Shown piece by piece: positions 54,152 to 63,838 of a DNA stretch of 64,000 nt. The notes beneath the pieces are model-generated. The model was not told the DNA's origin, searched no databases, and was given only the letters and a program-made list of their open reading frames with translations. Within the stretch, counting starts at the first letter, position 1. Every line of letters starts with the position of its first letter. Position numbers and translations under genes: made by a program. Location: positions 100,421-164,420 of the forward strand of contig JAVXVG010000021.1 of NCBI GenBank assembly GCA_032229975.1, in the 5' to 3' direction. The DNA comes from JAIVGV01 sp032229975 (GTDB lineage Bacteria; Acidobacteriota; Blastocatellia; Pyrinomonadales; Pyrinomonadaceae).

Positions 54152-54679
54152 CTACTTAACCCTCACTTTGTAGGAGGCGTTGAGAGTGGCCCCGGCGGCG
54201 AGCGGGTCAGTCCACTCGTAGCGCACCTCTGTGTACATCGAGACGGGCGCGGCGACACGCTTCACAGTGCCGTCCGCCTGCTTCTCCTCGATGATGGGCT
54301 GCGCGGTGAAAGACTTTCCGCCGTCGATGCTGTAGGTCACCTGCGCGCTGTATTCGGCGGTGGCCGATCCGGCGACGAGCGAAGTGCCCGCAGGGACGTG
54401 CGCGACTGTTTTGTATTCGCGCGCCGCGCCGTCGCCTTCGTTGGCGGAAGTGATCTTCCAATCGAGGATGTCGCCGGGATGGACGACTCCGGCCTTGTCG
54501 AGCGCAACGCGCTCATCGCCGCGCGCGAGTGCGCCCGCGAGCGTGACTTTCACTTCCGGGTGGCCCCCCGCGTTGCGGGCTGCCAACTGTTTCTGCGCGA
54601 ACGCGCCGACAGCGCACGTCGCCACGAGTGTGAGCGCGACGAACGCGACGACGCGCGATCTGTTCTTGAGGTTCTTCAT
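54152..54679 (-). CDS. Small exported DUF11-like protein
   Basis: About 175 residues. Signal peptide (VVAFVALTLVATCAVGAFAQ), then one DUF11-like beta domain (about 40-175) with VVHPGDILDWKITSANEGDGAA and a Tyr/Val-rich strand end YEWTDPLAAGATLNASYKVRVK. It has the AAGGAG site 13 bp before the ATG. It lies 94 bp after the pseudo-receiver gene and is likely the first surface gene of the operon; it may act as a minor subunit or adaptor. Confidence 0.82.
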   Translation of the reverse strand: MKNLKNRSRVVAFVALTLVATCAVGAFAQKQLAARNAGGHPEVKVTLAGALARGDERVALDKAGVVHPGDILDWKITSANEGDGAAREYKTVAHVPAGTSLVAGSATAEYSAQVTYSIDGGKSFTAQPIIEEKQADGTVKRVAAPVSMYTEVRYEWTDPLAAGATLNASYKVRVK

Positions 54680-54772
54680 ACTCTTTTCTATCTCCTTCAA
54701 CTTCGTGTGGGGTATTGATGCGAGTGTGTGCGGGTCGGGCGTCGGCATCAGCATCGGGCAGGTGTTCGGGCT

Positions 54773-55201
54773 CTATCCGACGGAAGGTTTGAGGGCGGGG
54801 GCCACTACTGCGAGATTGCCGCGTCGTCGCGGCTTCGTTGTCGCTTCGCGCGGGCTGAGCGCACAAGCGACGGCATACATGAAATCTTTCGTCTCGACGG
54901 GGCGCGGCAGCACCGCCGCGAAACGCGAGTGCGCGTCGCGCATGATCTCCGAAGGCTTCGAGTGCAGTGCGATGATGGGCACGCGCGGCGCGATCTCCGA
55001 GAGAGCCTCGACCGCTCCCGTGCGACCGAAGCCGACCATGTCGAGACCCATCGCGATCAGATCGAAGCGGCCATCCGCCGCCGCGCGCAACACGTCCATC
55101 GTGTGGCGGCAGAACTCAGCCTCGTGCCCGGCGGCGCGTAGCGCACCCGCCAGCTCCTCAGCCGTCTGTCGATCATCATCACAGATCATCACGCGAGCCA
55201 T
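54773..55201 (-). CDS. Pseudo-receiver (phospho-Asp and Lys lost)
   Basis: 142 residues of CheY-like fold: MARVMICDDDRQTAEEL, then FDLIAMGLDMVG at the position where receivers read D-L-I-L-M-D-L. Residue 52 is Gly in place of the acceptor Asp (codon GGT), and the conserved Lys near the C-terminus is Arg (LPRPVE). The acidic pocket (D8-D10) is retained. So it is not likely phosphorylated in the usual way. It follows a candidate sigma-54 promoter and is the first gene before the surface genes, so it may bind a partner of the kinase or activator without phosphorylation (inference). C-terminal 20 residues are basic and disordered. Confidence 0.85.
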   Translation of the reverse strand: MARVMICDDDRQTAEELAGALRAAGHEAEFCRHTMDVLRAAADGRFDLIAMGLDMVGFGRTGAVEALSEIAPRVPIIALHSKPSEIMRDAHSRFAAVLPRPVETKDFMYAVACALSPREATTKPRRRGNLAVVAPALKPSVG

Positions 55202-55267
55202 CCGACTTGTCTCGACTTCCCGGAGGGTTCGACCGCCCTTAAACGCATTCGGTCAGCCAAGACCATT

Positions 55268-55283
55268 AACAAGCCCCGTGCCG
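55268..55283 (-). promoter_or_regulatory. Candidate sigma-54 promoter upstream of the surface operon
   Basis: On the minus strand CGGCACGGGGCTTGTT (55283-55268) matches the consensus TGGCACGnnnnTTGCW with two differences: first T to C and TTGC to TTGT. The -24 GG is intact and the -12 G is present, spacing exact. It would start transcription near 55257, about 55 nt before the pseudo-receiver ATG. The adjacent gene upstream is an NtrC-type sigma-54 activator, which supports the call. It needs experimental proof. Confidence 0.55.
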
Positions 55284-55387
55284 CACTCCGCGCTCGCGCG
55301 CGACGCTGCGTTTAAGTTGAACAATAGTTAGTCTTCGGTCGCGAGAAGGCTTGGGGCGTTAGCGGACTTGAGGGCACGCGCTGACAC

Positions 55388-55414
55388 GTGCGACTGACGT
55401 TTTGTCAGCCGCAC
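55388..55414. promoter_or_regulatory. Palindrome, possible activator-binding site
   Basis: GTGCGACTGACGTTTTGTCAGCCGCAC is written here as two halves: GTGCG-A-CTGAC, spacer GTTTT, GTCAG-C-CGCAC. Ten of eleven positions in each arm pair. It lies about 105-130 bp upstream of the -24 box, where NtrC-type activators bind. Further CTGAC/GTCAG half-sites occur at 55381 and 55424. It is also the 3' flank of the activator gene, so a terminator hairpin is an alternative, but it lacks a T-tract. Confidence 0.5.
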
Positions 55415-55478
55415 TGCCAACCTGTCAGACGTTAAGATTGATCAGAGTTGCGCCGGAGATGAGAGTAACGCGGCGTCT

Positions 55479-56879
55479 TTAATCGACCATACCCGCGCCA
55501 TACTCGCGCAGCTTGCGATAGAGCGTGCGTGAGGAGATGCCGAGGACTGCCGCCGCGCGCTCGCGATTGCCGTGCGTCTCTTCGAGTATGCGGAGGATGT
55601 GTTGACGTTCGATCTCGTCGAGCGTCGGAGGCTGTGTGTTGGAAGTTGAGGATTGAGGATCGTGCGTCTGCGTTCGACTCTGATCAAAGACGCCTGCTGC
55701 TCTGTCGCCGAGCACCTGACCCGCTTCGAGTGCGTCGGAAGTTGAGAGCGCGGCGGCGCGTTCGAGTGAGTTGCGTAGCTCGCGGACGTTGCCGTGCCAC
55801 GGGTGATCGGTGAGTCGGCGCATGGCGTCTTCGGAGACGGTGAGCGCGGGCCGCTCGAAGCGCACGCGATAGAGCGCGAGGAAGTGCGAGACGAGCGCGG
55901 GGATGTCTTCGCGTCGCTCGCGAAGCGGGAGAACGTGGAGCGAGATGACGTTGAGTCGATAAAAGAGATCGGCGCGGAACTGGCCCTGCTGCACGTCTTC
56001 AGCGAGCCGACGATTCGTCGCGGCGATGATACGCACGTCAGCCGAGCGATCTCGCGTCGAGCCGACGCGACGAAAGCGTCCGTGTTCGAGGAAGTGTAAA
56101 AGTTTGACCTGCATCGGCGCGGGCAGATCGCCGATCTCGTCGAGGAAGAGCGTCGAGCCTTCGGCGGCCTCGATCAGTCCGTGCTTGAGGACGGTCGCGC
56201 CGGTGAACGCGCCCTTCTCGTGTCCGAAGAATTCCGACTCGAAGAGTTGTTCGGGGAGCGCGCCGCAGTTGACGCGAATCATGGGTTCACTTCCGCGCGC
56301 GCTGCGTGAATGGATGAAGTCTGCGATCACGTCCTTGCCCGTGCCTGATTCGCCGGTGATGACGACGGTCGAATCCAGTCGCGCGGCCTGCTCCGCCATC
56401 TGCACGAGCCCGCGCATCTGCTCGCTCGCGAAGATGAACGCGCCCGCGCCTTCGCCGTCCGCGTTCTGCGGCCGCACCGCCGCGCGCAGGTTAGCGTTCT
56501 GCCGGACGAGCCTGCGCTTCTCTTCAGCCTTACGTATGACGGCTTCCATCTCGTCGAGCGTGGCCGGCTTCGTCAGGTAATCGTATGCGCCGAGTCGCAT
56601 CGCTTCGAGACCCGTGCCGAGCGACGTATCGGCGGTGAGCATGACGACTTCCGGCGCGTCGTCGATCTTTCTGATCTCGCGCAACGCGTCGAGGCCGGTC
56701 ATGCCGCCCATGCGAATGTCCAAGAGCACCACGTCGTAGTCGGTCGCTTGCAGAGACGCGAGGGCCTCCTCGCCCGAAGAAGCTGACGACGACTCGAAGC
56801 CGGAGCGCGACAACTGATCCGTCACGAGCTTCCTCAGTAACGGATCGTCATCGACGACAAGCACGCTGATCTTCTTCAT
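55479..56879 (-). CDS. NtrC-family sigma-54-dependent response regulator
   Basis: 466 residues from the ATG at 56879. Receiver with acceptor Asp54 (VVLLDIRMGG), AAA+ domain with Walker A GESGTGKD (176-183), the sigma-54-contact loop GAFTGA (223-228) and Walker B TLFLDEIG, and a C-terminal Fis-type helix-turn-helix (about 430-460, RERAAAVLGISSRTLYRKLREYG). All motifs for sigma-54 activation are intact. It lies 32 bp after the kinase gene. A candidate sigma-54 promoter is 200 bp beyond its 3' end, so the surface operon is its likely target (inference). Confidence 0.95.
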   Translation of the reverse strand: MKKISVLVVDDDPLLRKLVTDQLSRSGFESSSASSGEEALASLQATDYDVVLLDIRMGGMTGLDALREIRKIDDAPEVVMLTADTSLGTGLEAMRLGAYDYLTKPATLDEMEAVIRKAEEKRRLVRQNANLRAAVRPQNADGEGAGAFIFASEQMRGLVQMAEQAARLDSTVVITGESGTGKDVIADFIHSRSARGSEPMIRVNCGALPEQLFESEFFGHEKGAFTGATVLKHGLIEAAEGSTLFLDEIGDLPAPMQVKLLHFLEHGRFRRVGSTRDRSADVRIIAATNRRLAEDVQQGQFRADLFYRLNVISLHVLPLRERREDIPALVSHFLALYRVRFERPALTVSEDAMRRLTDHPWHGNVRELRNSLERAAALSTSDALEAGQVLGDRAAGVFDQSRTQTHDPQSSTSNTQPPTLDEIERQHILRILEETHGNRERAAAVLGISSRTLYRKLREYGAGMVD

Positions 56880-56911
56880 CCTACTTCTTGATCCTTCTTC
56901 ATCCTTCGTCC

Positions 56912-58561
56912 TCAAACTCCGACGCGCTCTTCCGCCGCGCGACGCGGCAGCCACAGACGGAAGCGACTGCCCGCGCCGAGTTTCGACTCGACGGTGAGCG
57001 CACCGCCCAGAGCCTCTGCGAGCGTCGTCGCAACAGCTAATCCCAAACCCGATCCCTTGCCCGTCTCTTTGGTGGAGAAGAAAGGCTCGAAGATGCGCGC
57101 GAGAGTTTCGGGCGCGATGCCGTCGCCCGTGTCCGCGACTTCGATGCAGACACGCTCGCCCTGCGTCAAAGTTTTGATGTTGATCGCGCCGCCTCGCTCG
57201 CCGAGCGCGTCGAGCGCGTTGGTTAATAGATTGTCGAGCACCTGACGCACCAGACTCTCGTCAGTTGCGACTTCGCCGATTGATTCATCTGCGTCAAGCG
57301 TGAAGGCGACGGGCGCGTGGCCCTCGCGTGCGGCGGCGCGCTGCTCGAAGAGTCGCAGCGCGTGCGAGGCGAGCGAGTTCAAGTCGCAAGATTCGCGGCT
57401 CGCGCGTCGCTGGCGCGCGAGATCGAGCAGCCCGCGCGTGATCAACTTGCAGCGCAGGGCCTGTCGCACGATCTCTTCGAGATAGAAGCTCCAGTTGCGC
57501 TCCTCAGCCGCGAGCGCGAGCGTGGGATCGGATCGTATGTCGCGCAGCGTCGCTTCGGCGCAGGTCGTGATCGCCGCGAGCGGGTTGTTGATCTCGTGCG
57601 CGACGCCAGCCGCGAGCTGGCCCACGGTGGCTAGCCTTCGCGTGCGCGCGAGTTGCTCCTGCATCTCGGAGAGTTGCGTTACGTCGCTCCAAGTAATGAC
57701 GCTTGAGCCCGATGTGCCGTCAACCGCATCGAGCGGCGCGATGGCGACGAGGTAGCGGCGCGAGTCTTCAGCTTGAATCTCGAACGACGATGCTGCGCCC
57801 GCGCGTTTCGTCATATGATAAGCGGCGGCGCGCTCGCCGAAGAGTCGCGCGAACGCGGTGGAGCAGGAGAGGCCGATTGCTTCGGCGGGCGAATCGTAGC
57901 CCATCATCTCGGCGGCGGTTGCATTGGCGCGCGTCAACGTCATCGCACTGTCGTGGACGATGATGCCGTCGGGGATAGCATCGAAGGTCTGCTCCCAGAT
58001 TTTCTTCGCCGCGCTGACGGTCTCTAAGAGACGCGCGTTGTCGAGCGCGAGCGCGGCTGTCGCGGCGAGACCTTCGAGCGTCTCGCGCTCGTCACTCGTG
58101 AACTCGTGCGCGGAGCGGAAGCCGACGACGAGCGCGCCGAGTGTTTCGCCGCGCGCGCGAAGCGGCGCGAGCGCGACCGTGCGCACGCCCTCCGCGCTGT
58201 GCAGTGGAAACTCCGTGGCGGGGATGCCATCGCTTTCGCCGACGCGCTCGAAGATGATCAACTCTTGCGCTGTCGCCGCGCGCCCGGCCACGTCGCCGCG
58301 AAGCGGCGCGACAAACTCCGGCTCATTCGGCCCTCGCGTGTGAAAACCCGTGAGGGCCTTCCAAGTGATCGTTCTCTCAGCGAGCGAGAAGGCCGCGACG
58401 CTCGCCGTGTCGGCGCGCATCACGCGACGCACGGTCTCGACCACCACGCCGAGCGTCGTTACACTCTGCGGCTGCGACGCGACGCGCGATACGCGCACAC
58501 TCGTAGACGACGCGGCAACCTCGCCCGCAACGTGAGGCGTTTCATCAGAACGCTCCGTCAA
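56912..58561 (-). CDS. Soluble hybrid-free sensor histidine kinase (GAF-PAS-HisKA-HATPase)
   Basis: 549 residues with no membrane helix. A GAF domain (about 35-180), a PAS domain (about 190-295), HisKA with His322 in GVAHEINNPLAA, then HATPase with DNLLTNALDALGE, ADTGDGIAP and GSGLGLAV. A cytoplasmic NtrB-like kinase. Start TTG at 58561, with GGAG 11 nt upstream; no ATG is available in frame nearby. The NtrC-type activator follows in the same transcript. The GAF and PAS inputs suggest it senses a small molecule or redox state, which cannot be named. Confidence 0.92.
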   Translation of the reverse strand: MTERSDETPHVAGEVAASSTSVRVSRVASQPQSVTTLGVVVETVRRVMRADTASVAAFSLAERTITWKALTGFHTRGPNEPEFVAPLRGDVAGRAATAQELIIFERVGESDGIPATEFPLHSAEGVRTVALAPLRARGETLGALVVGFRSAHEFTSDERETLEGLAATAALALDNARLLETVSAAKKIWEQTFDAIPDGIIVHDSAMTLTRANATAAEMMGYDSPAEAIGLSCSTAFARLFGERAAAYHMTKRAGAASSFEIQAEDSRRYLVAIAPLDAVDGTSGSSVITWSDVTQLSEMQEQLARTRRLATVGQLAAGVAHEINNPLAAITTCAEATLRDIRSDPTLALAAEERNWSFYLEEIVRQALRCKLITRGLLDLARQRRASRESCDLNSLASHALRLFEQRAAAREGHAPVAFTLDADESIGEVATDESLVRQVLDNLLTNALDALGERGGAINIKTLTQGERVCIEVADTGDGIAPETLARIFEPFFSTKETGKGSGLGLAVATTLAEALGGALTVESKLGAGSRFRLWLPRRAAEERVGV

Positions 58562-58872
58562 AATTTTTCTAACTCCGCAAGTCGATCTCGAATGAACGTA
58601 TGCACGTTTGCGCGCCGGTCAGGATTAAAGACGCGCGGCGTGTGCGACCATGTGTTGCAGCATCTTTACGCAATCTCGCGCCCTGCGGTCAAGTGAAAAC
58701 GTCACACGCGACAAACAATGATCACTCACCCGCCGCGTTTTCCGCCAACTGAAAGCTGCGCTCTAATGATCGGCTCGAAATAGCGACCGAGAAGAGATGA
58801 GACTTAAAAAGCATAACGGTCGAGAGTGCGACTTCTCGACCGTTACGCTTTTAAGTTTCGCCTACACTTTAT
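58562..58872. other. Intergenic region between kinase and pckA
   Basis: Contains the terminator 58803-58856 at the pckA side. The part upstream of the kinase (58562-58740) holds no clear promoter; GGAG at 58575-58578 is the likely ribosome site on the minus strand. No other gene is visible. Confidence 0.5.
58803..58856. terminator. Bidirectional terminator after pckA
   Basis: TAACGGTCGAGA pairs with TCTCGACCGTTA, flanked by AAAAAGC and GCTTTT, giving a stem with T-tracts in both directions, just beyond the pckA stop (minus strand). Confidence 0.85.
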
Positions 58873-60510
<1,638 letters not shown>

Positions 60511-60531
60511 CGTGAGTTCTCCTATAAATCA

Positions 60532-60614
60532 AAGTATGAAGTAGGAACGATAAACGATGAAGTAAGTACAATCTGTTTTCACTTCATCGCTCATTGCTCC
60601 TACTTCATCGTTTA
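60532..60614. repeat. Inverted heptamer repeat, GATGAAG class
   Basis: Left arm (60532-60567) is AGTATGAAGTAGGAACGATAA plus ACGATGAAGTAAGTA. Right arm (60581-60614) is ACTTCATCGCTCATTGCTCC plus TACTTCATCGTTTA. The left and right share GATGAAGTAGG. The right arm contains the stop codon of the 60612 gene. Confidence 0.82.
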
Positions 60615-60851
60615 ACTTTCGTCCGCGTCGCTGCGACGGCGTGCGGCGAGTTCGCGCAGGGCGACGGAGAGGTCGCGCGCCGCGCGCTCGATGCGGTCGG
60701 CGCAGGCCTCCAGATCGCCGTCGTCGCGGCGCGTGTTGGCGACCGCCGCGCGCGCGTCCTCGATCTGCGTCGAGAGTCTCTCGGCCGCCGACTCCGTCTC
60801 GTGCGCCGCAGGCGATTGCCGCGACGTTCTAACTCCCTGATTCTCGCTCAC
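60612..60851 (-). CDS. Short helical uncharacterised protein
   Basis: 79 residues from a GTG at 60851, with AGGGG seven bases upstream (an ATG at 60875 is less likely). It is nearly all helix with alternating charged and Ala residues: ERLSTQIEDARAAVANTRR, then ADRIERAARDLSVALREL. Heptad spacing suggests a coiled coil. No other feature; function unknown. Stop lies in a heptamer repeat. Confidence 0.65.
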   Translation of the reverse strand: MSENQGVRTSRQSPAAHETESAAERLSTQIEDARAAVANTRRDDGDLEACADRIERAARDLSVALRELAARRRSDADES

Positions 60852-61025
60852 AAAAACACCCCTGCCCGTTCGCATCTCGGAGATGGCAATTCAACTGTGC
60901 CACGATTGATATAACCGCGGTCACGCGCCCGCGCGGAGACGTGCTTGGGAGAGCGCGGAACTTGTCTTCGGGTGACTAAACTTCTTACATCATCCGCGCG
61001 CGCTAATCAAGTGGCGGGGGAGACA

Positions 61026-61118
61026 AGTATGAACGATGAACGATGAAGTCAGAGCTTGACCTCTTCACTTCATCGCTCATCATTCCTACTTCATCGTTCA
61101 TCGTTCCTACGTCGTCGT
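61026..61118. repeat. Inverted heptamer repeat, GAACGAT class
   Basis: Left arm (61026-61050) is ATGAACG-ATGAACG-ATGAAGT. Right arm (61068-61118) is CTTCATCGCTCATCATTCC, then further CGTTCATCGTTCCTA units. Lies in the 294-bp gap before the gene at 61170; the rest of that gap shows no gene. Confidence 0.82.
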
Positions 61119-61169
61119 TAATCTTTTGTACTTGCTCTCATCGTCGCTCGTTTGTTATGAAGTTTTCTG

Positions 61170-61823
61170 ATGAAGATGAGCACGAAGCCAGAGAGGGGCG
61201 CGTTTACGGCGCGCGAGTGGCGAATCATAGAGACGCATGGCACGCCCGCGCGCGTGCAGCATTACCTGTCCGCGATGCGCTACAACCGCGAGGAGTGCGG
61301 CGCGACGCTGCGCACGTTTCGCGAAGTGACGAGGCGCGGCGAGGCGCACTGTCTGGAGGCCGCGCTCGTTGCCGCGACGATCTTGGAACAGCACGGCCAC
61401 CCGCCGCTCTTGATGAGTCTTGAGTCGCAGGACAAACTCGATCACGTCGTCTTCGTCTTCCAGCGTCGCGGGCTGTGGGGCTCAGTCGCACGCTCGCGCG
61501 ATCTCGGCCTGCACGGACGTAAACCCATCTTCCGCACCTTACGCCAACTCGCTTGGAGCTACTTCGACACCTACGTCGATCACACAGGGCGCATCACCGG
61601 CTACGGCTTGGGCGATCTTTACGAGTTGGGCAACTACGACTGGCGTTTCTCGACGAAGAATGTCTGGAAGGTCGAACGCTACCTGCAAGAGATTCCGCAT
61701 CGCGAGATCAGATCATCGGACGTGAGATACGAGCGACTGCTCTCGCGCTACAAAACTTTTCGGCGCGCAAACCCGACGGGCCATTTAGAAGATTACGAGA
61801 CGCGGGGCGTGTGGATGATCTGA
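61170..61823 (+). CDS. Putative transglutaminase-like cysteine peptidase
   Basis: 217 residues, no signal peptide. The core AHCLEAALVAATILEQHGH (Cys about 60), then DKLDHVVFVFQ (His about 90) and a following Asp/Tyr region (RDLGLHGR, YFDTYVDH) gives the Cys-His-Asp order of the transglutaminase-like fold, where the Cys starts a helix. Family unknown. C-terminal half is helical and charged. Start ATG at 61170 or 61176; no strong ribosome site. Function unknown. Confidence 0.72.
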   Translation: MKMSTKPERGAFTAREWRIIETHGTPARVQHYLSAMRYNREECGATLRTFREVTRRGEAHCLEAALVAATILEQHGHPPLLMSLESQDKLDHVVFVFQRRGLWGSVARSRDLGLHGRKPIFRTLRQLAWSYFDTYVDHTGRITGYGLGDLYELGNYDWRFSTKNVWKVERYLQEIPHREIRSSDVRYERLLSRYKTFRRANPTGHLEDYETRGVWMI

Positions 61824-61844
61824 GTCAAGAGGAAACGTGAACGC

Positions 61845-61917
61845 GGAACGATGAACGATGAACGATGAACTAAGAGAGGCCGTCTTTCATTCATCGTTCA
61901 TCATTCATACTTCATCC
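61845..61917. repeat. Inverted heptamer repeat, GAACGAT class
   Basis: Left arm (61845-61870) is GGAACGA-TGAACGA-TGAACGA-TGAAC. Right arm (61886-61917) is TTCATTCATCGTTCATCATT and then CATACTTCATCC. A 17-nt spacer. Sits between convergent genes at 61823 and 61926. Confidence 0.85.
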
Positions 61918-61925
61918 CTTCATTA

Positions 61926-62192
61926 TTACACCGTCGCGGGCAGCAGCGATCCACGTCTATCCGTCGCAATCGCCGAGCCGTCTTCGCTGACGACGCCGAT
62001 CATGCCGTGGAAGTGTATCTCCGTGCCTGCGAGCACGAGCAGCACGTCGCCAGCACTGACGGCGGGGTTTTGGACTTTGAAGCGCACGACCGTCGCGCGT
62101 CCGTTCTCGTGCTCGACGGTCTCGAAGTCGAACGTGTCTGCGTCAACGACGACGGTCTGCGAACTGTTCGTATAGTTCTGCGGCTCTGGCAT
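61926..62192 (-). CDS. Small beta-rich uncharacterised protein
   Basis: 88 residues, acidic, predicted all-beta: TVVVDADTFDFETVEHENGRATVVRFKV breaks into strands separated by turns, and GDVLLVLAGTEIHFHG includes a HFH motif that could bind a metal. No signal peptide, no family recognised. AGAGGT ribosome site upstream. Third gene of a run with the ferredoxin-domain protein and the 189-residue protein. Confidence 0.7.
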   Translation of the reverse strand: MPEPQNYTNSSQTVVVDADTFDFETVEHENGRATVVRFKVQNPAVSAGDVLLVLAGTEIHFHGMIGVVSEDGSAIATDRRGSLLPATV

Positions 62193-62231
62193 GAATCGTT
62201 ACCTCTGGATGAAAGCGTTGCGCGCCCAGCG

Positions 62232-62801
62232 TTAAAAATTTTCGGGACTGAAAGGCCTGCCGTAAAGCTCCTGATACAACCAGCCGAGCACGCGCACCTC
62301 TGCGGTGCAGAGCGTCTCCAGCCAGCAGCAGGTGAGATAAACGTCGCGCCCGCGCGCGGTGGGAATCTTCTCGCTCTCGGCGACGGGCGAGAGCGCACCG
62401 GCCGTGTCGAGTCGATAGGCTTGCGCCAACTCTTCGTTCGTCTTCGCGGCTTCGTCGAGCGCGTTTAAGAGTTGGCCGATCCACTCGTGCAACTCTCGCT
62501 CCGAAGGATTCTGCATGAGGGCCTGCATGACGCCGACGGCGAAGCGATCTTCCGCAGACGCAAACTCGAAGACCTCCTCGCCCGCTTCTCGCGAAGCCGC
62601 CTGCTTCCAACGGAAGACCTCTTCGACGCGCGGGTGGCGCACGACGTTCACGCGCCGGTCGCGTTCGATAAACCATTCGATAATACGAGCGAGCGAAGAG
62701 GGCTCGATGCGCCCTTCAGCGTCGCGCGCGAGCGCGGGCGGCTCATGCGATTGCTCTCTCGCTTCGTTCGGTTTCGATCCGTTCGACTTCAAACTCATCA
62801 C
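62232..62801 (-). CDS. Uncharacterised 189-residue helical protein
   Basis: Mostly helix and charged. The segments IIEWFIERDRRVNVVRHPRVEEVFRW and RDVYLTCCWLETLCTAEVRVLGWLYQELYG contain no family motif that I know, but the CCWLETLC triple cysteine is unusual. It starts 2 bp after the stop of the ferredoxin-domain gene, so it is the second cistron of that operon. Function unknown; may bind a metal or cofactor. Confidence 0.72.
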   Translation of the reverse strand: MMSLKSNGSKPNEAREQSHEPPALARDAEGRIEPSSLARIIEWFIERDRRVNVVRHPRVEEVFRWKQAASREAGEEVFEFASAEDRFAVGVMQALMQNPSERELHEWIGQLLNALDEAAKTNEELAQAYRLDTAGALSPVAESEKIPTARGRDVYLTCCWLETLCTAEVRVLGWLYQELYGRPFSPENF

Positions 62802-62803
62802 GC

Positions 62804-63838
62804 TTAAACTTCCGCGCTCGCCGTCGCTTCCGTCTCGTTCGTCGCCGCGCCGTCAACGCCCTGTTGCTGCGCGCGCAGGTACTTGCCGAAGACGCCGTTC
62901 CACGGTGGGATGACAATCGAGACTGCGCCCGTGCCCCGCGCCTGACACGAGAGACGGATCAAAGGTTGCGCTTCGTCGGTCTCGACGTAGCCCATCAGTC
63001 GCATCACTTTGCGCTCGCGCTCTTCGACGGGCGAGAGTTTTTCCGCGCCGCCGATGACGCCGACCCAACACGTGCCGCACGAAGCAGAGCGACACTGGAC
63101 GGGGATGGGGCCCTCGCCGACGGTGCAGCGCGGCTCGACCTGCGAGTAGTCGCGCTTGTCCGTTGCGGCGGCGGAAGCGATCTCCTGCGAGTTGACCATC
63201 TTGAAATGCGCCGACGGGTCGCTCTCGTTCCAAGTCACAGTCCAATGCTTGTCGGTCGTGCGCAGGAATCCAAAGGGCCCCTGACTATCATCGCGTGCAC
63301 GCTCGCGCAAAACATCTGCGGGCGATTGACGTGCGAACTTGCCTTCGACCTTGATCGCGCCCGACGAACTCTTGAACGCTGCGAGCCCGACCTGCGCGAT
63401 TGTCATGAGGGCCACCAACGTGATGCCGATCAGAAGCGACTCGTCAACCTTCGCAGCCTGCGCTGCGCTGCGTGCGACTGAGCGTACTTCCGTCGCGAGC
63501 GACCGATCCGCATCCGCGAACGAGTCGGCGTGAATAGCGACGGCGTCTTTCACCGCGCGCCAGTAGCGATGACCGTAGAGGAACGCGTGCGACGTGTCGA
63601 TCTGATCGGCGAGATGATAGTGGCCCTGAAGCAGAAGTTTTTGGGCGAGTGTTTCCGGGTCTTCGGCGCGTTCGAGCGCGCGCGCGAGCGAGATGGGGAA
63701 GAAGGCGAACCAGACGCGCGTGGCGTTGCGATCAACCTCGTGGATCGATGGCGCAAGCTCTTCGAGCGCGATTACACACGCGGCTTCGTCCTGTCTGTCT
63801 AAAAACTTTTCGAACCCGGTCAGGTTATTCGTGCTCAT
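62804..63838 (-). CDS. Membrane protein with C-terminal plant-type [2Fe-2S] ferredoxin domain
   Basis: About 344 residues. Residues 1-130 are a helical N-terminal region, then a hydrophobic helix (SLLIGITLVALMTIAQVGLAAF, about 140-162), a linker, and a C-terminal ferredoxin domain. Cluster ligands are CRSASCGTC (C-x4-C-x2-C) and a fourth Cys in SCQARG near residue 300. So electrons pass through a [2Fe-2S] centre on the soluble face. The partner is unknown; the downstream genes at 62232 and 61926 may be parts of the same unit. Start ATG 63838 with GAGG close by. Bases 63839-64000 show no gene. Confidence 0.82.
   Translation of the reverse strand: MSTNNLTGFEKFLDRQDEAACVIALEELAPSIHEVDRNATRVWFAFFPISLARALERAEDPETLAQKLLLQGHYHLADQIDTSHAFLYGHRYWRAVKDAVAIHADSFADADRSLATEVRSVARSAAQAAKVDESLLIGITLVALMTIAQVGLAAFKSSSGAIKVEGKFARQSPADVLRERARDDSQGPFGFLRTTDKHWTVTWNESDPSAHFKMVNSQEIASAAATDKRDYSQVEPRCTVGEGPIPVQCRSASCGTCWVGVIGGAEKLSPVEERERKVMRLMGYVETDEAQPLIRLSCQARGTGAVSIVIPPWNGVFGKYLRAQQQGVDGAATNETEATASAEV

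Noticed and set aside
55404..55425. A second sigma-54-like box (TTGGCAGTGCGGCTGA on the minus strand)
   Set aside because: The distance between GG and GC is wrong; sigma-54 needs 10 bp between them.
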